Notes: generated from the sequence alone by a model not told the origin. Shown: positions 46,464-56,149, numbered from the stretch's first letter. The stretch is 64,000 bases of DNA from Pseudoxanthomonas sacheonensis (GCF_010093305.1 NZ_PDWS01000006.1:62001-126000), one strand, 5' to 3'. Made by a program: numbers and translations.

Positions 46464-47506
46464 ACGCATTTGGAGGCAATGCTCCAAACAACGCGGGCAT
46501 GCTCGGCCCGATGCTGACCGCCGACGACTACCATCCGCCCAAATGGCTGCACAATCCGCACCTGCAATCGGTGCTGAGTTCCAGCGGCCTGCGCCGCCGC
46601 CGCGGCCTGCGCGCGCTCAACGCCACCGGTGCGGTGACCACCGAACATATCTTCGACGGCGGCGACGGCGTGCGCCTGCAGGGCTGGCACAGCGCGGTGC
46701 CCGGCAAGACCTCCAGCGGCCTGGCGCTGCTGCTGCACGGCTGGGAGGGCAGCACCGAATCCAGCTACATGCGCATGACCGCCGCGCGCCTGCTCGAAGC
46801 CGGTTTCGAAGTGGTGCGCCTGAACTTCCGCGACCACGGCGGCACCCACCATCTCAACGAAGAGATCTTCCATTCCAACCGGCTGGATGAGGTGGTCAAT
46901 GCGGCCGGCGACGTGGCCCGGCGCTTCCCGCACAGCAGGTTCGTGGCGGCCGGTTATTCGCTGGGCGGAAATTTCGTGCTGCGCCTGGCCTTGCGCGCCC
47001 CCCAGGCGGGCCTGCCGCTGGCGCGGGTGGCGTCGGTCTGCCCAGTGCTGGACCCTTCCGCATCGCTGATGGGCATGGAAGAAGGTTTGCCGCTGTACCA
47101 CTGGTATTTCCAGCGCAAGTGGCGACACTCGCTGGAGCGCAAGCGCGAGCTGTTTCCCGAGCGCCACAACTACGACGACGAAACCCTGGCCAAGAGCGTG
47201 CGCGAGCTGACCCAGTGGATGGTCGAACGGCATACCGACTTCGGCACCATCGACGACTATTTCGAAGGCTATTCCATCGCCGGCGACCGCCTTGGCGGGC
47301 TGACGGTGCCGGCCGACATCCTCATGGCCGAGGACGACCCGGTGATTCCTTTCGCCCATTTCCAGGCCTGGCAATTGCCGGCGCTGGCCCATCTGGAGAC
47401 CGCGCGCTGGGGCGGGCACTGCGGTTTCATCGAAAACGCGGCCTGCGACGGCTTCGGCGAACGCTGGGTGACCGCGCGGTTGCTGCGGGACTACGATCCG
47501 GGATAA
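46460..47506 (+). CDS. YheT-like alpha/beta hydrolase
   Basis: 348 residues if it starts at GTG 46460, which overlaps the acyltransferase stop; ATG 46499 in the same frame is an alternative. The family N-terminus is PPKWLHNPHLQSVL. HGWEGS is the oxyanion region, GYSLGGN the nucleophile elbow, AEDDPVIPF the acid and WGGHCGF the catalytic His. YheT proteins are serine esterase-like hydrolases of unknown substrate. Coupling to PlsC suggests a lipid-related role, by inference. Confidence 0.9.
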   Translation: MNAFGGNAPNNAGMLGPMLTADDYHPPKWLHNPHLQSVLSSSGLRRRRGLRALNATGAVTTEHIFDGGDGVRLQGWHSAVPGKTSSGLALLLHGWEGSTESSYMRMTAARLLEAGFEVVRLNFRDHGGTHHLNEEIFHSNRLDEVVNAAGDVARRFPHSRFVAAGYSLGGNFVLRLALRAPQAGLPLARVASVCPVLDPSASLMGMEEGLPLYHWYFQRKWRHSLERKRELFPERHNYDDETLAKSVRELTQWMVERHTDFGTIDDYFEGYSIAGDRLGGLTVPADILMAEDDPVIPFAHFQAWQLPALAHLETARWGGHCGFIENAACDGFGERWVTARLLRDYDPG

Positions 47507-47554
47507 GCAGCCCGGCCGGCTAGAATAGGGGTTTGTCCTGAAGTGCCGGATTCC

Positions 47555-49618
47555 ATGCAAGAAAAGATCATCCAGGCCCTGCGCAGCAACGCAGCGGAAG
47601 AAGCCGTTACCTACGCACGCGAATGGATCCATCAGAGTCCGGACGATGCCCAGGCGCATCGCTGGCTGGCGGTGGCCTCGCAGCAGCGTGGCGACCACTC
47701 CGACGCATTGCGCAGCATCGAGCGGGCCATCGAACTGGCGCCGGAGAACGATGCCCTGCAACTGGTGCGCGCCAACCTGCTGATCGCGGGGAGGCAGTGG
47801 GAGGAGGCGAACGCGGCGCTGAGCAAGGCCAGCAACCTCAACCCAAACCAGTTGGGCGCCTATCTGATGCAGGCCCAGCTGGCCCTGGGCCGCGGCGACC
47901 TGGACGAAGCCGAGCGCCTGAACCGTCTGGCGTCGCGAGTAGCCCCGGACCACCCGCAGCTGGCGGTGGTCGAGGGCATGCTGGCCTTGCAGCGCGGCAA
48001 CGTGGATGCCGGGTTGAAGCGGGTCTCGGCCGCATTGCAGCAGGCGCCGGAGGATGTGCAGCTGCGTTACGTGCTTGGTTTCCTGTACCTGCGCAAGCAG
48101 CTCTGGGCCTTCGCCGAACAGGCGTTCCGTGGCGTGGTCGACCAGCTACCGGACGCCCGCAACCTTCGCGCATTGATCGCCGACCTGGTCAACCGCCAAG
48201 GCCGGCCGGCCGAAGCGGCCGCGGAACTCGCCCCGTTGTTGGCCGACCCGGCGACGGCCACGCCTGCCGTTAAGCGTGCCGCCGGTCTGCTGCACATGAG
48301 GGCAGGCCAGGCTGAGCAGGCATTGCCCTTGCTGCGTGGCGCATTCGCTGCCCGACCCGCCGATCTGCCGACCTTGCAAGGGCTGGTAGCCGCTTGGCGC
48401 GCGCTGGGGCTGGAGAACGACGCTCGCGCATCGCTGGAAGCCGCATTGGGCACCACCACTGACGCTGCCGACCTGTGGCGCGCGCGTCTGGCGTTCGCGC
48501 CAGACGCCGAGTCTCGGCGTGCGGTGATCGAGCGTTGGACCGCGGCTATGCCGCAATCCATGCTGCCGCTGGAAATATTGCTTAAGCAACAGCAGCAGGC
48601 CGGCGATCCTGCCGCAGCCGCGACTGCGGCGCGTGTATTGCGGCTGGATCCCAGCCACGCTGAAGCCCGGTTGCAGATCCTAGATGGTCTGATGGATCAG
48701 GATCCTGGAGTGGCGATAGCACAAATCGAAACCTGGCTGCTGACCGCCGTTGATAGCTCCGAACGCCGGTTCCTGCTGGGCCTGCTCGGCCTGAGCCACG
48801 AGCAGGCTGGCGCGCCCGCCAAGGCGGTGGCGGCCTGGACGAGGATGCAGGCGGAATTGGTACCGCAATTGGTGCCCTTGCCACCGCTGAGCGCACCGCG
48901 CATGGCATGGCCGGAACTGGCGCCGCAAACTGAGGACGCTCCCAAGGTCATGTTCCTATGGGGGGCGCCAGGTTCCGGAGTTGAGCGTCTGGCGGCGGTG
49001 ATGGGCGCTGTAGGCGATCCATTCCGTTCCGATCGTTTTGGTCCGCAACCACCCCAGGATGGTTTCCAGTCTTACTCCGTCATCGACGGTCTGCTCTCCG
49101 GCTCCGTTTCGGGAGAGGAAGTCGCCGAGCGCTGGCGCCAAGCGCTGCCGTCGCGCCAGCTGACTTCCGGCGATATCTTCGATTGGCTGCCCTGGTGGGA
49201 CAACGCGCTGTTAATCGCGCTGCGGCCGTACGTGCGCGAGGGTATGCTTGTGATGGCCATTCGCGATCCGCGCGACATGCTGCTGGATTGGCTGGCCTTC
49301 GGTTCGGCGGCTCCGTTTGCGATGCCGTCGGTGCCCGCAGCCGCGGCTTGGCTGGCGGGTTCGCTTAGCCAGGTTGCGGCGTTATTCGAGAACCAGTGGT
49401 ATCCCAATCGCGTGATCCGTACCGATGCCATCGGCAATGATCCACGTGCCGCGGCCGACCAGATGGGCGAAGTGCTGCGGATGCAGATGCCCGCGCCCGC
49501 TTCGGTGGGCCCGGCGCACTTTCCGGCCGGCCACTGGCGCCATTACCGCCAGGCGCTGGGCGACGCGTTCGCCGTGCTCGCGCCGATCGCGCAGCGCATG
49601 GGTTACCCGGAAACCTGA
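47555..49618 (+). CDS. TPR-repeat protein with C-terminal sulfotransferase-like domain
   Basis: 687 residues. Residues to about 400 are tandem TPR-like helices (AQAHRWLAVASQQRGDHSDA, LGRGDLDEAERLNRLA, RKQLWAFAEQAFRGV). The C-terminal part from about 467 has KVMFLWGAPGSGVERLAAVM, close to the PAPS-binding loop of sulfotransferases, and VMAIRDPRDMLLDWL, close to the second phosphate-binding motif. The protein probably sulfates a peptide or other acceptor, with the TPRs capturing it. ATG 47555 is preferred over the GTG at 47543. No partner is adjacent. Confidence 0.82.
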   Translation: MQEKIIQALRSNAAEEAVTYAREWIHQSPDDAQAHRWLAVASQQRGDHSDALRSIERAIELAPENDALQLVRANLLIAGRQWEEANAALSKASNLNPNQLGAYLMQAQLALGRGDLDEAERLNRLASRVAPDHPQLAVVEGMLALQRGNVDAGLKRVSAALQQAPEDVQLRYVLGFLYLRKQLWAFAEQAFRGVVDQLPDARNLRALIADLVNRQGRPAEAAAELAPLLADPATATPAVKRAAGLLHMRAGQAEQALPLLRGAFAARPADLPTLQGLVAAWRALGLENDARASLEAALGTTTDAADLWRARLAFAPDAESRRAVIERWTAAMPQSMLPLEILLKQQQQAGDPAAAATAARVLRLDPSHAEARLQILDGLMDQDPGVAIAQIETWLLTAVDSSERRFLLGLLGLSHEQAGAPAKAVAAWTRMQAELVPQLVPLPPLSAPRMAWPELAPQTEDAPKVMFLWGAPGSGVERLAAVMGAVGDPFRSDRFGPQPPQDGFQSYSVIDGLLSGSVSGEEVAERWRQALPSRQLTSGDIFDWLPWWDNALLIALRPYVREGMLVMAIRDPRDMLLDWLAFGSAAPFAMPSVPAAAAWLAGSLSQVAALFENQWYPNRVIRTDAIGNDPRAAADQMGEVLRMQMPAPASVGPAHFPAGHWRHYRQALGDAFAVLAPIAQRMGYPET

Positions 49619-49638
49619 TTGGCCACAGGAGTTTAAAA

Positions 49639-50253
49639 ATGCGCATCCATAGCGATAGTTTCGCCAACGGCAAGCCGATCCCCGCCGAATACGCCATGGG
49701 CAAAGCCGACGGCTTCGCAGGCAACCGCAACCCCCACCTGGCTTGGGACGAGGTACCCGCAGGCACCCGTTCGTTCGCGCTGCTGTGCATCGATCCGGAT
49801 GCGCCCACGGTGCCCGAAACCGTCGGTCGCGACGATCTCGAAATCCCGGTGGAGCAACCGCGCGCGGATTTCGTCCACTGGGCGATGATCGACATCGCCG
49901 CCGATGCTCGCCTGATCGAAGCAGGCGGCTGCAGCGACGGCATCACGCCGAAGGGCAAGCGCAATCCGCCGGGTCCGCCGGGTGCGCGCCAGGGATTGAA
50001 CGACTACACCGGTTGGTTCGCCGGCGATGCGCAGATGGGCGGCGACTACTACGGTTACGACGGCCCTTACCCACCCTTCAACGACCTGCGCACGCACCGG
50101 TATTTCTTCCGCTTGTTCGCGCTGGATGTGGAGAAACTGCAGGTTCCGGAACGTTTTACCGCCGCCGATGTGTTCCGGGCCATGCATGGGCATGTGCTCG
50201 GCGAGGCGCTGGTGCATGGCACCTATTCTCTGAACGCAAAAGCCGACGGCTGA
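49639..50253 (+). CDS. YbhB/YbcL-like PEBP family protein
   Basis: 204 residues. The PEBP fold motifs are FANGKPIPAEYAMG at the N-terminus, NPHLAWDEVPAGTRSFALL, IDPDAPTVPE, FVHWAMIDIAADAR and YDGPYPPFNDLRTHRYFFRL. The anion-binding pocket residues (DPDAP, H in VHW) are present. No signal peptide, so cytoplasmic. Bacterial family members have no firmly established role. The RBS AGGAG precedes ATG 49639. Confidence 0.92.
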   Translation: MRIHSDSFANGKPIPAEYAMGKADGFAGNRNPHLAWDEVPAGTRSFALLCIDPDAPTVPETVGRDDLEIPVEQPRADFVHWAMIDIAADARLIEAGGCSDGITPKGKRNPPGPPGARQGLNDYTGWFAGDAQMGGDYYGYDGPYPPFNDLRTHRYFFRLFALDVEKLQVPERFTAADVFRAMHGHVLGEALVHGTYSLNAKADG

Positions 50254-50261
50254 GAATCCCC

Positions 50262-50342
50262 GTAGGAGCTGCGTCAGCTGCGACCGCGGTAATGCGGCTC
50301 TCTATCCGGATGGTTTCCGGTCGCGGCCGGCGCGGCTCCTGC
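50262..50342. repeat. GTAGGAGC-family repeat, diverged arms
   Basis: Arms GTAGGAGCTGCGTCAGCTGC and GCGGCCGGCGCGGCTCCTGC are imperfectly complementary. It sits between the convergent PEBP and META-lipoprotein genes. Confidence 0.7.
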
Positions 50343-50355
50343 AAAGGCGTCTGCG

Positions 50356-51174
50356 TTACGGTTTCGCCGTCTCCGACTCGACCACCATGTCCAGCTCATA
50401 CGCCAGCGAACCGCCATCGGCCGGTGGGTTCTTGATGGCGTAGCGCTTCACCCGCAGTACGTTGCGGATGCCGGGCTCGTGGTCGTATCCCTCGATGCTG
50501 CCGTAGAAGTTCTGGAACTCGCCGTCCGTGCCGGTCTTGACGCCCTGCGCGTCGTACTTGATCTCGCGTACCTGCAGGCACTGCATGTCGGGGATCAGGG
50601 GATGGCTGCAGGGTCTGGTTTGCGCAGCGACTTCGAGGAAGGCGGTTTCGCCCGGACCGCCGTAGCGGGTTTCGGCGGTAGGTTCGCCTTCGAACGTCAG
50701 CGTGTCGCCGTTGGCGCCGGTCAGCGTCAACGACGGCGCATCGCCCGCCCGCAGCGCGAATGTCGATTCCGTTTCCAGGCGCTTGCCGATCTCCTGATCC
50801 AGCGCCATCAGTTTGGCGTCGGTGCAGGCCATCAGGGTCGACGCCAAGCGGTCGAACTTCAGCTTGTCGCCTGCGACCGAATACGCACCGCCCATGCGGT
50901 TGCAGGTGTTGCCGATGCTGACGCGCCCATCTTTGAAATCGAGTTGCAGCGGTTTGTCCACGCTGACGAAAAGCGCTTCGATGCGTTTTCCGCTGGGGTC
51001 CTTGGCATCGTTCAACCGCCAGTGATAGGCGGATAGAAGAGCGGTCGTATCGGCCGAAGCGGGTTGTGTTGCGGCGGGAGCGCTCGCTGCCGGCGGCGTG
51101 GCCGGCTCGCCATGAGGGGTCTTGGCGCAGGCGGCCAGTGCGAGTGGCAGCATCAGGATCAGGCAGCGTTTCAT
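50356..51174 (-). CDS. META domain lipoprotein with C-terminal DUF4377
   Basis: 272 residues. The signal peptide and lipobox are MKRCLILMLPLALAAC. A Pro/Ala linker precedes a META (HslJ-like) domain at about 45-170 (YHWRLNDAKDP, NTCNRMGGAYSVAGD, MACTDAKLMALDQEIGKRL). The C-terminal part (CLQVREIKYDAQGVK, FQNFYGSIEGYDHEPG, VLRVKRY) fits DUF4377. The role is unknown; META proteins are linked to stress or envelope functions. Confidence 0.88.
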   Translation of the reverse strand: MKRCLILMLPLALAACAKTPHGEPATPPAASAPAATQPASADTTALLSAYHWRLNDAKDPSGKRIEALFVSVDKPLQLDFKDGRVSIGNTCNRMGGAYSVAGDKLKFDRLASTLMACTDAKLMALDQEIGKRLETESTFALRAGDAPSLTLTGANGDTLTFEGEPTAETRYGGPGETAFLEVAAQTRPCSHPLIPDMQCLQVREIKYDAQGVKTGTDGEFQNFYGSIEGYDHEPGIRNVLRVKRYAIKNPPADGGSLAYELDMVVESETAKP

Positions 51175-51245
51175 TTGATTCTCCAGTTGATGGACTCAGG
51201 CAAACGCATCGACGCAATGAATGGGGTTAAGGCCCCCGAATCTTC

Positions 51246-51302
51246 GTAGGAGCGACGTGAGTCGCGATTGACGGGTTGTTTCGCGACTCACGTCGCTCCT
51301 AC
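51246..51302. repeat. GTAGGAGCGACGT-family palindromic repeat
   Basis: A compact copy: GTAGGAGCGACGTGAGTCGC, an 18-base centre, GCGACTCACGTCGCTCCTAC. The arms are perfectly complementary over 20 bases. It lies 20 bases from the 3' end of uppP. Confidence 0.92.
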
Positions 51303-51321
51303 GTCACTCCCACAAGCCTGA

Positions 51322-52176
51322 TCAACTGCCGGCAGGCATCATCAACAGCAATGCCACGCCCAGCACGAAACGATAGATCGCGAACGCGGTGAAACGATGG
51401 CTCTGGATATAGCTCAGCAACCATTTCACGGCGATGAAGGCAGTGATGGCCGAAGCGACGAAAGCCACCGCGAATGCCGCCCAGTCCTCGTTCGCCGCCT
51501 GGCCCGAGCGCAGCACGTCGACCAGCTCGTAACCGGTGGCCGCGAACATGGTGGGAATGCCGACCAGGAAAGCGAACTCGGTAGCCGCGGGGCGGTTGGT
51601 GGTGCCGGCGAGCAGGGCTACGAAGATGGTGGCCGAGGAGCGGGAGGTCCCGGGAAACACGCCCGCCACTACCTGCGCGATGCCGACCAGAACCGCGACG
51701 GTCCAGCCGATCTCGCTGCGCTCGCCCAGGACCCGCGCGCGCTTGGCGGCGAAATATTCGGCGGCGACCATCCAGATGCCGCCCAGGATCAGCGCCCAGG
51801 CGATGGGCGTGACCTCCTCCGGCAGCTTGAAGCCCAGCTTCTTCACCAGCACGCCGAGGACGGCGGTGACGCCGAAAGCGGCCGCCAGTTTCAGCGTGTA
51901 GGTGCGCGCCTGCGCCGGGCTCAGCGCCATGCCGGCCGGGTCGTGGCCGGCGGGCGCGCTGCGGCCGAAGAATCCCATCGCCAGGTCCCACAGCCGCTGC
52001 CGGTAGATCAGCACCACGGCCAGGATCGCGCCGGCCTGGATGCCGATGTTGAACAGATCGCTGCGGTGGCCCAGCCAGCGTTCGGCGATCAGCAGGTGCC
52101 CGGTGCTGGAGATGGGCAGGAATTCGGTGATGCCTTCGATGACGCCGAGGAGCAGGGCTTTGAGCAGATCGATCAT
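51322..52176 (-). CDS. uppP: Undecaprenyl-diphosphate phosphatase (UppP/BacA)
   Basis: 284 residues. Motif 1 is EGITEFLPISSTGHL near residue 14-28 and motif 2 is PGTSRSSATI near residue 173; the catalytic Glu, Ser and Arg lie in these. About eight hydrophobic segments follow, as expected for the BacA fold. It recycles undecaprenyl pyrophosphate for peptidoglycan and other envelope polymers, and gives bacitracin resistance when abundant. ATG 52176 (MIDLLKALLLG) is the usual start. Confidence 0.96.
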   Translation of the reverse strand: MIDLLKALLLGVIEGITEFLPISSTGHLLIAERWLGHRSDLFNIGIQAGAILAVVLIYRQRLWDLAMGFFGRSAPAGHDPAGMALSPAQARTYTLKLAAAFGVTAVLGVLVKKLGFKLPEEVTPIAWALILGGIWMVAAEYFAAKRARVLGERSEIGWTVAVLVGIAQVVAGVFPGTSRSSATIFVALLAGTTNRPAATEFAFLVGIPTMFAATGYELVDVLRSGQAANEDWAAFAVAFVASAITAFIAVKWLLSYIQSHRFTAFAIYRFVLGVALLLMMPAGS

Positions 52177-52259
52177 GGATTGGAGTCTGGGGTGGGGGTA
52201 ATGGCTTCGGGCAGCCGAAAGGGCCTGACCGCCTCAAGACGGCAACCGCCTCAAATGAT

Positions 52260-52386
52260 CGTCATCCCAGCGGTGTTTAACAGCCGAATGGCTGGTCAAG
52301 CTGGGATCCATCTTGATCTTGCTTTTCGCCTGGGTGGTACAGCAAAGGCAAAGTCAAAATGGATCCCAGCATTAGCTGGGATGACG
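52260..52386. repeat. CGTCATCCCAGC-family palindromic repeat
   Basis: The outer arms CGTCATCCCAGC and GCTGGGATGACG and the inner GGATCCATCTTGATCTTGCT relate it to the copy at 17907-18020; the left arm has a short insertion. It lies in the 428-base gap between uppP and glnA, upstream of the glnA regulatory sites. Confidence 0.9.
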
Positions 52387-52440
52387 ACGGTCCTTGAATC
52401 GCCGAGTTCGGTGCGACGTCCAAGAATAGTAGATTTGTAA

Positions 52441-52487
52441 AGCTCTAATTTGGTGCATTACCTTTTATAAATCCCCAAAACAGTGCA
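52441..52487 (+). promoter_or_regulatory. Two NtrC-like enhancer sites upstream of glnA
   Basis: Compared with TGCACCA-N3-TGGTGCA, AGCTCTA-ATT-TGGTGCA (52441-52457) has a perfect right half and 4 of 7 in the left; ATCCCCA-AAA-CAGTGCA (52471-52487) has 5 of 7 and 4 of 7. The centres are 30 bases apart, about three helical turns, at roughly -127 and -97 from the expected start site. This resembles the paired enhancers of enterobacterial glnA. A further half site TGCACCA is at 52511-52517. Confidence 0.6.
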
Positions 52488-52549
52488 AATTTCTTTCATC
52501 TGTGACGCGTTGCACCATATAAATCAACCACTTACCGTGCATGAAAGCT

Positions 52550-52565
52550 TGGCATGCGCCTTGCA
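52550..52565 (+). promoter_or_regulatory. Sigma-54 promoter of glnA
   Basis: TGGCATGCGCCTTGCA fits the -24/-12 consensus TGGCACG-N4-TTGCA with GG and GC separated by exactly 10 bases. Transcription should start near 52576, giving a leader of about 29 bases before ATG 52605. Confidence 0.88.
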
Positions 52566-52604
52566 ATAGGTACCTCACTCAATTCCAAACCCGAGGTTCC
52601 AAAG

Positions 52605-54014
52605 ATGTCTGCGGACAAAGTCGAAAAGCTGATCAAGGACAACAAGGTCGAATTCGTCGACCTGCGCTTCGCCGATGTGCGCGGCATCCAGCACCATGTG
52701 ACCTTCCCGGCCAACATCGTCGACGACTCGCTGTTCGAGGACGGCCGCATGTTCGACGGCAGCTCCATCAGCGGCTGGAAGGGCATCAACGAATCGGACA
52801 TGGTCCTGCTGCCCGACGCCAGCACCGCCTACCTGGACCCGTTCACCGCCGATCCCACCGTGGTGCTGACCTGCGACGTGCTGGACCCGGCCACCATGCA
52901 GGGCTATTCGCGCTGCCCGCGCGGCATCGCCAAGCGCGCCGAAGCCTTCCTCAAGTCCAGCGGCATCGCCGAACAGGCGTTCTTCGGCCCGGAACCGGAA
53001 TTCTTCATCTTCGATTCCGTGCGCTACGCCAACGACATGGGCAACACCTTCTTCAAGATCGAATCCGAGGAAGCGGCCTGGAACAGCGGCACCAAGTACG
53101 AAGGCGGCAACAGCGGCTATCGCCCGGGTGTGAAGGGTGGTTATTTCCCGGTCGCTCCGGCCGACACCCTGCACGACATCCGTGCCGAGATGTGCAAGAC
53201 GCTCGAGCAGGTCGGCATCGAAGTCGAAGTGCACCACCACGAAGTGGCCACCGCCGGCCAGTGCGAGATCGGCACCAAGTTCAACTCGCTGGTGAAGAAG
53301 GCCGACGAACTTCTGACCATGAAGTACATCGTCAAGAACGTGGCCTTCCGCAACGGCAAGACCGCCACCTTCATGCCCAAGCCCATCGTCGGCGACAACG
53401 GCAGCGGCATGCACGTGCACCAGTCGCTGGCCAAGGGCGGCACCAATCTGTTCACCGGCGACGGCTACGGCGGCCTGTCGCAGCTGGCGCTGTGGTACAT
53501 CGGCGGCATCTTCAAGCACGCCAAGGCCATCAACGCGTTCTCCAACTCGGGCACCAACAGCTACAAGCGCCTGGTGCCGGGCTTCGAAGCGCCGGTGATG
53601 CTGGCGTATTCCGCGCGCAACCGCTCGGCCTCGTGCCGCATTCCGTGGGTGTCCAACCCGAAGGCGCGCCGCATCGAGATGCGCTTCCCCGATCCGTTGC
53701 AGACCGGCTACCTGACCTTCACCGCGCTGATGATGGCCGGCCTGGACGGCATCAAGAACCAGATCGATCCGGGCGAGCCCTCCGACAAGGATCTGTACGA
53801 CCTGCCGCCGGAAGAAGAGAAGAACATCCCGCAGGTCTGCTCCAGCCTGGACCAGGCTTTGGAAGCGCTGGATGCCGACCGCGAGTTCCTCAAGGCCGGC
53901 GGCGTGATGAGCGACGACTTCATCGACGGCTACATCGCGCTGAAGATGCAGGAAGTGACCAAGTTCCGCGCGGCCACCCATCCGCTCGAATACCAGCTGT
54001 ACTACGGCAACTGA
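52605..54014 (+). CDS. glnA: Glutamine synthetase type I (GlnA)
   Basis: 469 residues. ATP-dependent ligation of ammonia to glutamate, the high-affinity assimilation step feeding GltBD. The start [20 protein letters not shown] is ATG 52605; the open frame upstream is leader. Family motifs include [17 protein letters not shown], the ATP-binding [17 protein letters not shown] and the active-site [10 protein letters not shown]. Tyr 397 (DLYDLPPEE; codon 398 counting Met) is present for adenylylation by GlnE. It has a sigma-54 promoter and its own terminator. Confidence 0.99.
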   Translation: MSADKVEKLIKDNKVEFVDLRFADVRGIQHHVTFPANIVDDSLFEDGRMFDGSSISGWKGINESDMVLLPDASTAYLDPFTADPTVVLTCDVLDPATMQGYSRCPRGIAKRAEAFLKSSGIAEQAFFGPEPEFFIFDSVRYANDMGNTFFKIESEEAAWNSGTKYEGGNSGYRPGVKGGYFPVAPADTLHDIRAEMCKTLEQVGIEVEVHHHEVATAGQCEIGTKFNSLVKKADELLTMKYIVKNVAFRNGKTATFMPKPIVGDNGSGMHVHQSLAKGGTNLFTGDGYGGLSQLALWYIGGIFKHAKAINAFSNSGTNSYKRLVPGFEAPVMLAYSARNRSASCRIPWVSNPKARRIEMRFPDPLQTGYLTFTALMMAGLDGIKNQIDPGEPSDKDLYDLPPEEEKNIPQVCSSLDQALEALDADREFLKAGGVMSDDFIDGYIALKMQEVTKFRAATHPLEYQLYYGN

Positions 54015-54036
54015 GTCCGCTTTCGCCGAGTTTTTA

Positions 54037-54088
54037 GCGGCGATAGCGACGGAATACCCCTCCCACCCGTCGCTATCGCCGCGTTTTC
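54037..54088 (+). terminator. Rho-independent terminator-like hairpin after glnA
   Basis: A perfect 16-base stem, GCGGCGATAGCGACGG and CCGTCGCTATCGCCGC, around a 14-base loop, followed by GTTTTC. It begins 22 bases after the glnA stop and would separate glnA from glnK-amtB. Confidence 0.85.
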
Positions 54089-54120
54089 CCTTCGCAACTC
54101 CACTCTCAAGCAATAAATAA

Positions 54121-54582
<462 letters not shown>

Positions 54583-54601
54583 CCAAACTCGGAGCCCCCT
54601 T

Positions 54602-56149
54602 ATGAAGACTCGTTTCTCCGGGTGGAAAACCCGACTGCAAGTAGTGATGCTCGCGGCAGTATGCTGCGTGGCGCTGGGTAGCGGATTCGGCGCGATGGCG
54701 CAGGAAACCGCGGCGCCCGCCGCCGAAGCGGTAACCACCCCCGAAGCCACTGCTACGGCCCCTGCCGAAGCCGTTCCCGCTCCTGCCGCCGCCGAAGCCG
54801 CGGCGCCCGAACCTGCCGCGGCCGAAGAGGCCCCCGCGCCCACCGCCGACAAAGGCGATACCGCCTGGTTGCTGGTGTGCTCGGCCCTGGTCATTTTCAT
54901 GACCCTGCCAGGCTTGGCCCTGTTCTACGGCGGACTGGTGCGCAGCAAGAACGTACTGTCGATCTTGATGCAATCCCTGGTGGTGTTCTCGCTGGTGGCG
55001 GTGCTGTGGGCACTGTACGGCTACAGCCTGGCCTTCACCGAAGGCTCGCCGTTTATCGGCGGCTGGGACCGGCTGTGGGCCGAAGGCATCAACGGTACGC
55101 TGGCGGCTACCTTCACAAAGAAAGTGTATGTGCCGGAACTGGCGTTCTTCGTGTTCCAGGGCGCGTTCGCCTGCATCACCTGCGCACTGATCATCGGCGC
55201 GTTCGCCGAGCGAGTGAAGTTCGCCGGCGTGTTGTTGTTCACGGTGATCTGGTTCACCTTCGCCTACACGCCGATGGCGCACATGGTGTGGTTCTTCCCC
55301 GGTCCGGATGCCTTTACCGATACGGGCGCGGTGGAAGGCGTGCTGGCCAAGTCCGGCTGGCTGTGGGCCAAGGGCGCGCTGGATTTCGCCGGCGGCACCG
55401 TGGTGCATATCAATGCGGCCGTGGCCGGTCTGGTCGGCGCCTATGTGATAGGCAAGCGCGTGGGCTACAAGCGTGAGGCGATCAAGCCGCACAACCTCAC
55501 CCAGACCATGGTGGGCGCCTCGATCCTGTGGTTCGGCTGGTTCGGTTTCAACGCCGGATCCGCGCTCGAAGCCAATGGCGTGGCTGCGCTGGCTTTCGTC
55601 AATACCTTCCTGGCGACGGCAGCGGCGGTGCTGACCTGGACCTTCGCCGAGTGGATCGGCAAGGGCAAACCTTCGATGCTGGGCGGCGCCTCGGGCGCGG
55701 TGGCCGGGCTGGTGGCCATCACTCCGGCGGCCGGCTACGTCGGCATCCTCGGCGCTTTGGCCATCGGCGCGATTGCCGGCCTGATGTGCCTGTGGGGCGT
55801 GACCGGACTGAAGAAGCTGCTGGGCGCGGACGACAGCCTGGATGTGTTCGGCGTACATGGCGTCGGCGGCATCACCGGCGCGCTGCTGACCGGCGTGTTC
55901 GCGGCCCCCTCCTTGGGTGGCGCCGGCATCTGGGACTACGTGACCGAGACCGCGCTGCCGGATTACTCCATCGGCACCCAGGTCTGGATCCAGGCCCAGG
56001 GCGTGCTGACCACCATCGTGGTGTCGGGCGTGGTCTCGCTGGTGGCCTTCCTGCTGGTCAAGTACACCGTCGGCTTGCGCGTCAGCGAAGAAGCCGAACG
56101 TGAAGGTCTGGACATCTCCTCGCACGGCGAAGCGGCGTACGAGGCCTGA
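54602..56149 (+). CDS. amtB: Ammonium transporter AmtB, with long Ala/Pro-rich N-terminal region
   Basis: 515 residues. A signal peptide (LQVVMLAAVCCVALGSGFGA) is followed by some 50 residues of Ala/Pro/Glu low complexity (about 35-83) before the first core membrane helix (WLLVCSALVIFMTLPGLALF). Core motifs include FYGGLVRSKNVLSIL, FAGGTVVHINAAVAGLVGAY and DSLDVFGVHGVGGITGALLTG, with the two pore histidines in the VVHINA and GVHGVGG regions. It imports ammonium and is gated by GlnK, encoded immediately upstream. Confidence 0.97.
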   Translation: MKTRFSGWKTRLQVVMLAAVCCVALGSGFGAMAQETAAPAAEAVTTPEATATAPAEAVPAPAAAEAAAPEPAAAEEAPAPTADKGDTAWLLVCSALVIFMTLPGLALFYGGLVRSKNVLSILMQSLVVFSLVAVLWALYGYSLAFTEGSPFIGGWDRLWAEGINGTLAATFTKKVYVPELAFFVFQGAFACITCALIIGAFAERVKFAGVLLFTVIWFTFAYTPMAHMVWFFPGPDAFTDTGAVEGVLAKSGWLWAKGALDFAGGTVVHINAAVAGLVGAYVIGKRVGYKREAIKPHNLTQTMVGASILWFGWFGFNAGSALEANGVAALAFVNTFLATAAAVLTWTFAEWIGKGKPSMLGGASGAVAGLVAITPAAGYVGILGALAIGAIAGLMCLWGVTGLKKLLGADDSLDVFGVHGVGGITGALLTGVFAAPSLGGAGIWDYVTETALPDYSIGTQVWIQAQGVLTTIVVSGVVSLVAFLLVKYTVGLRVSEEAEREGLDISSHGEAAYEA

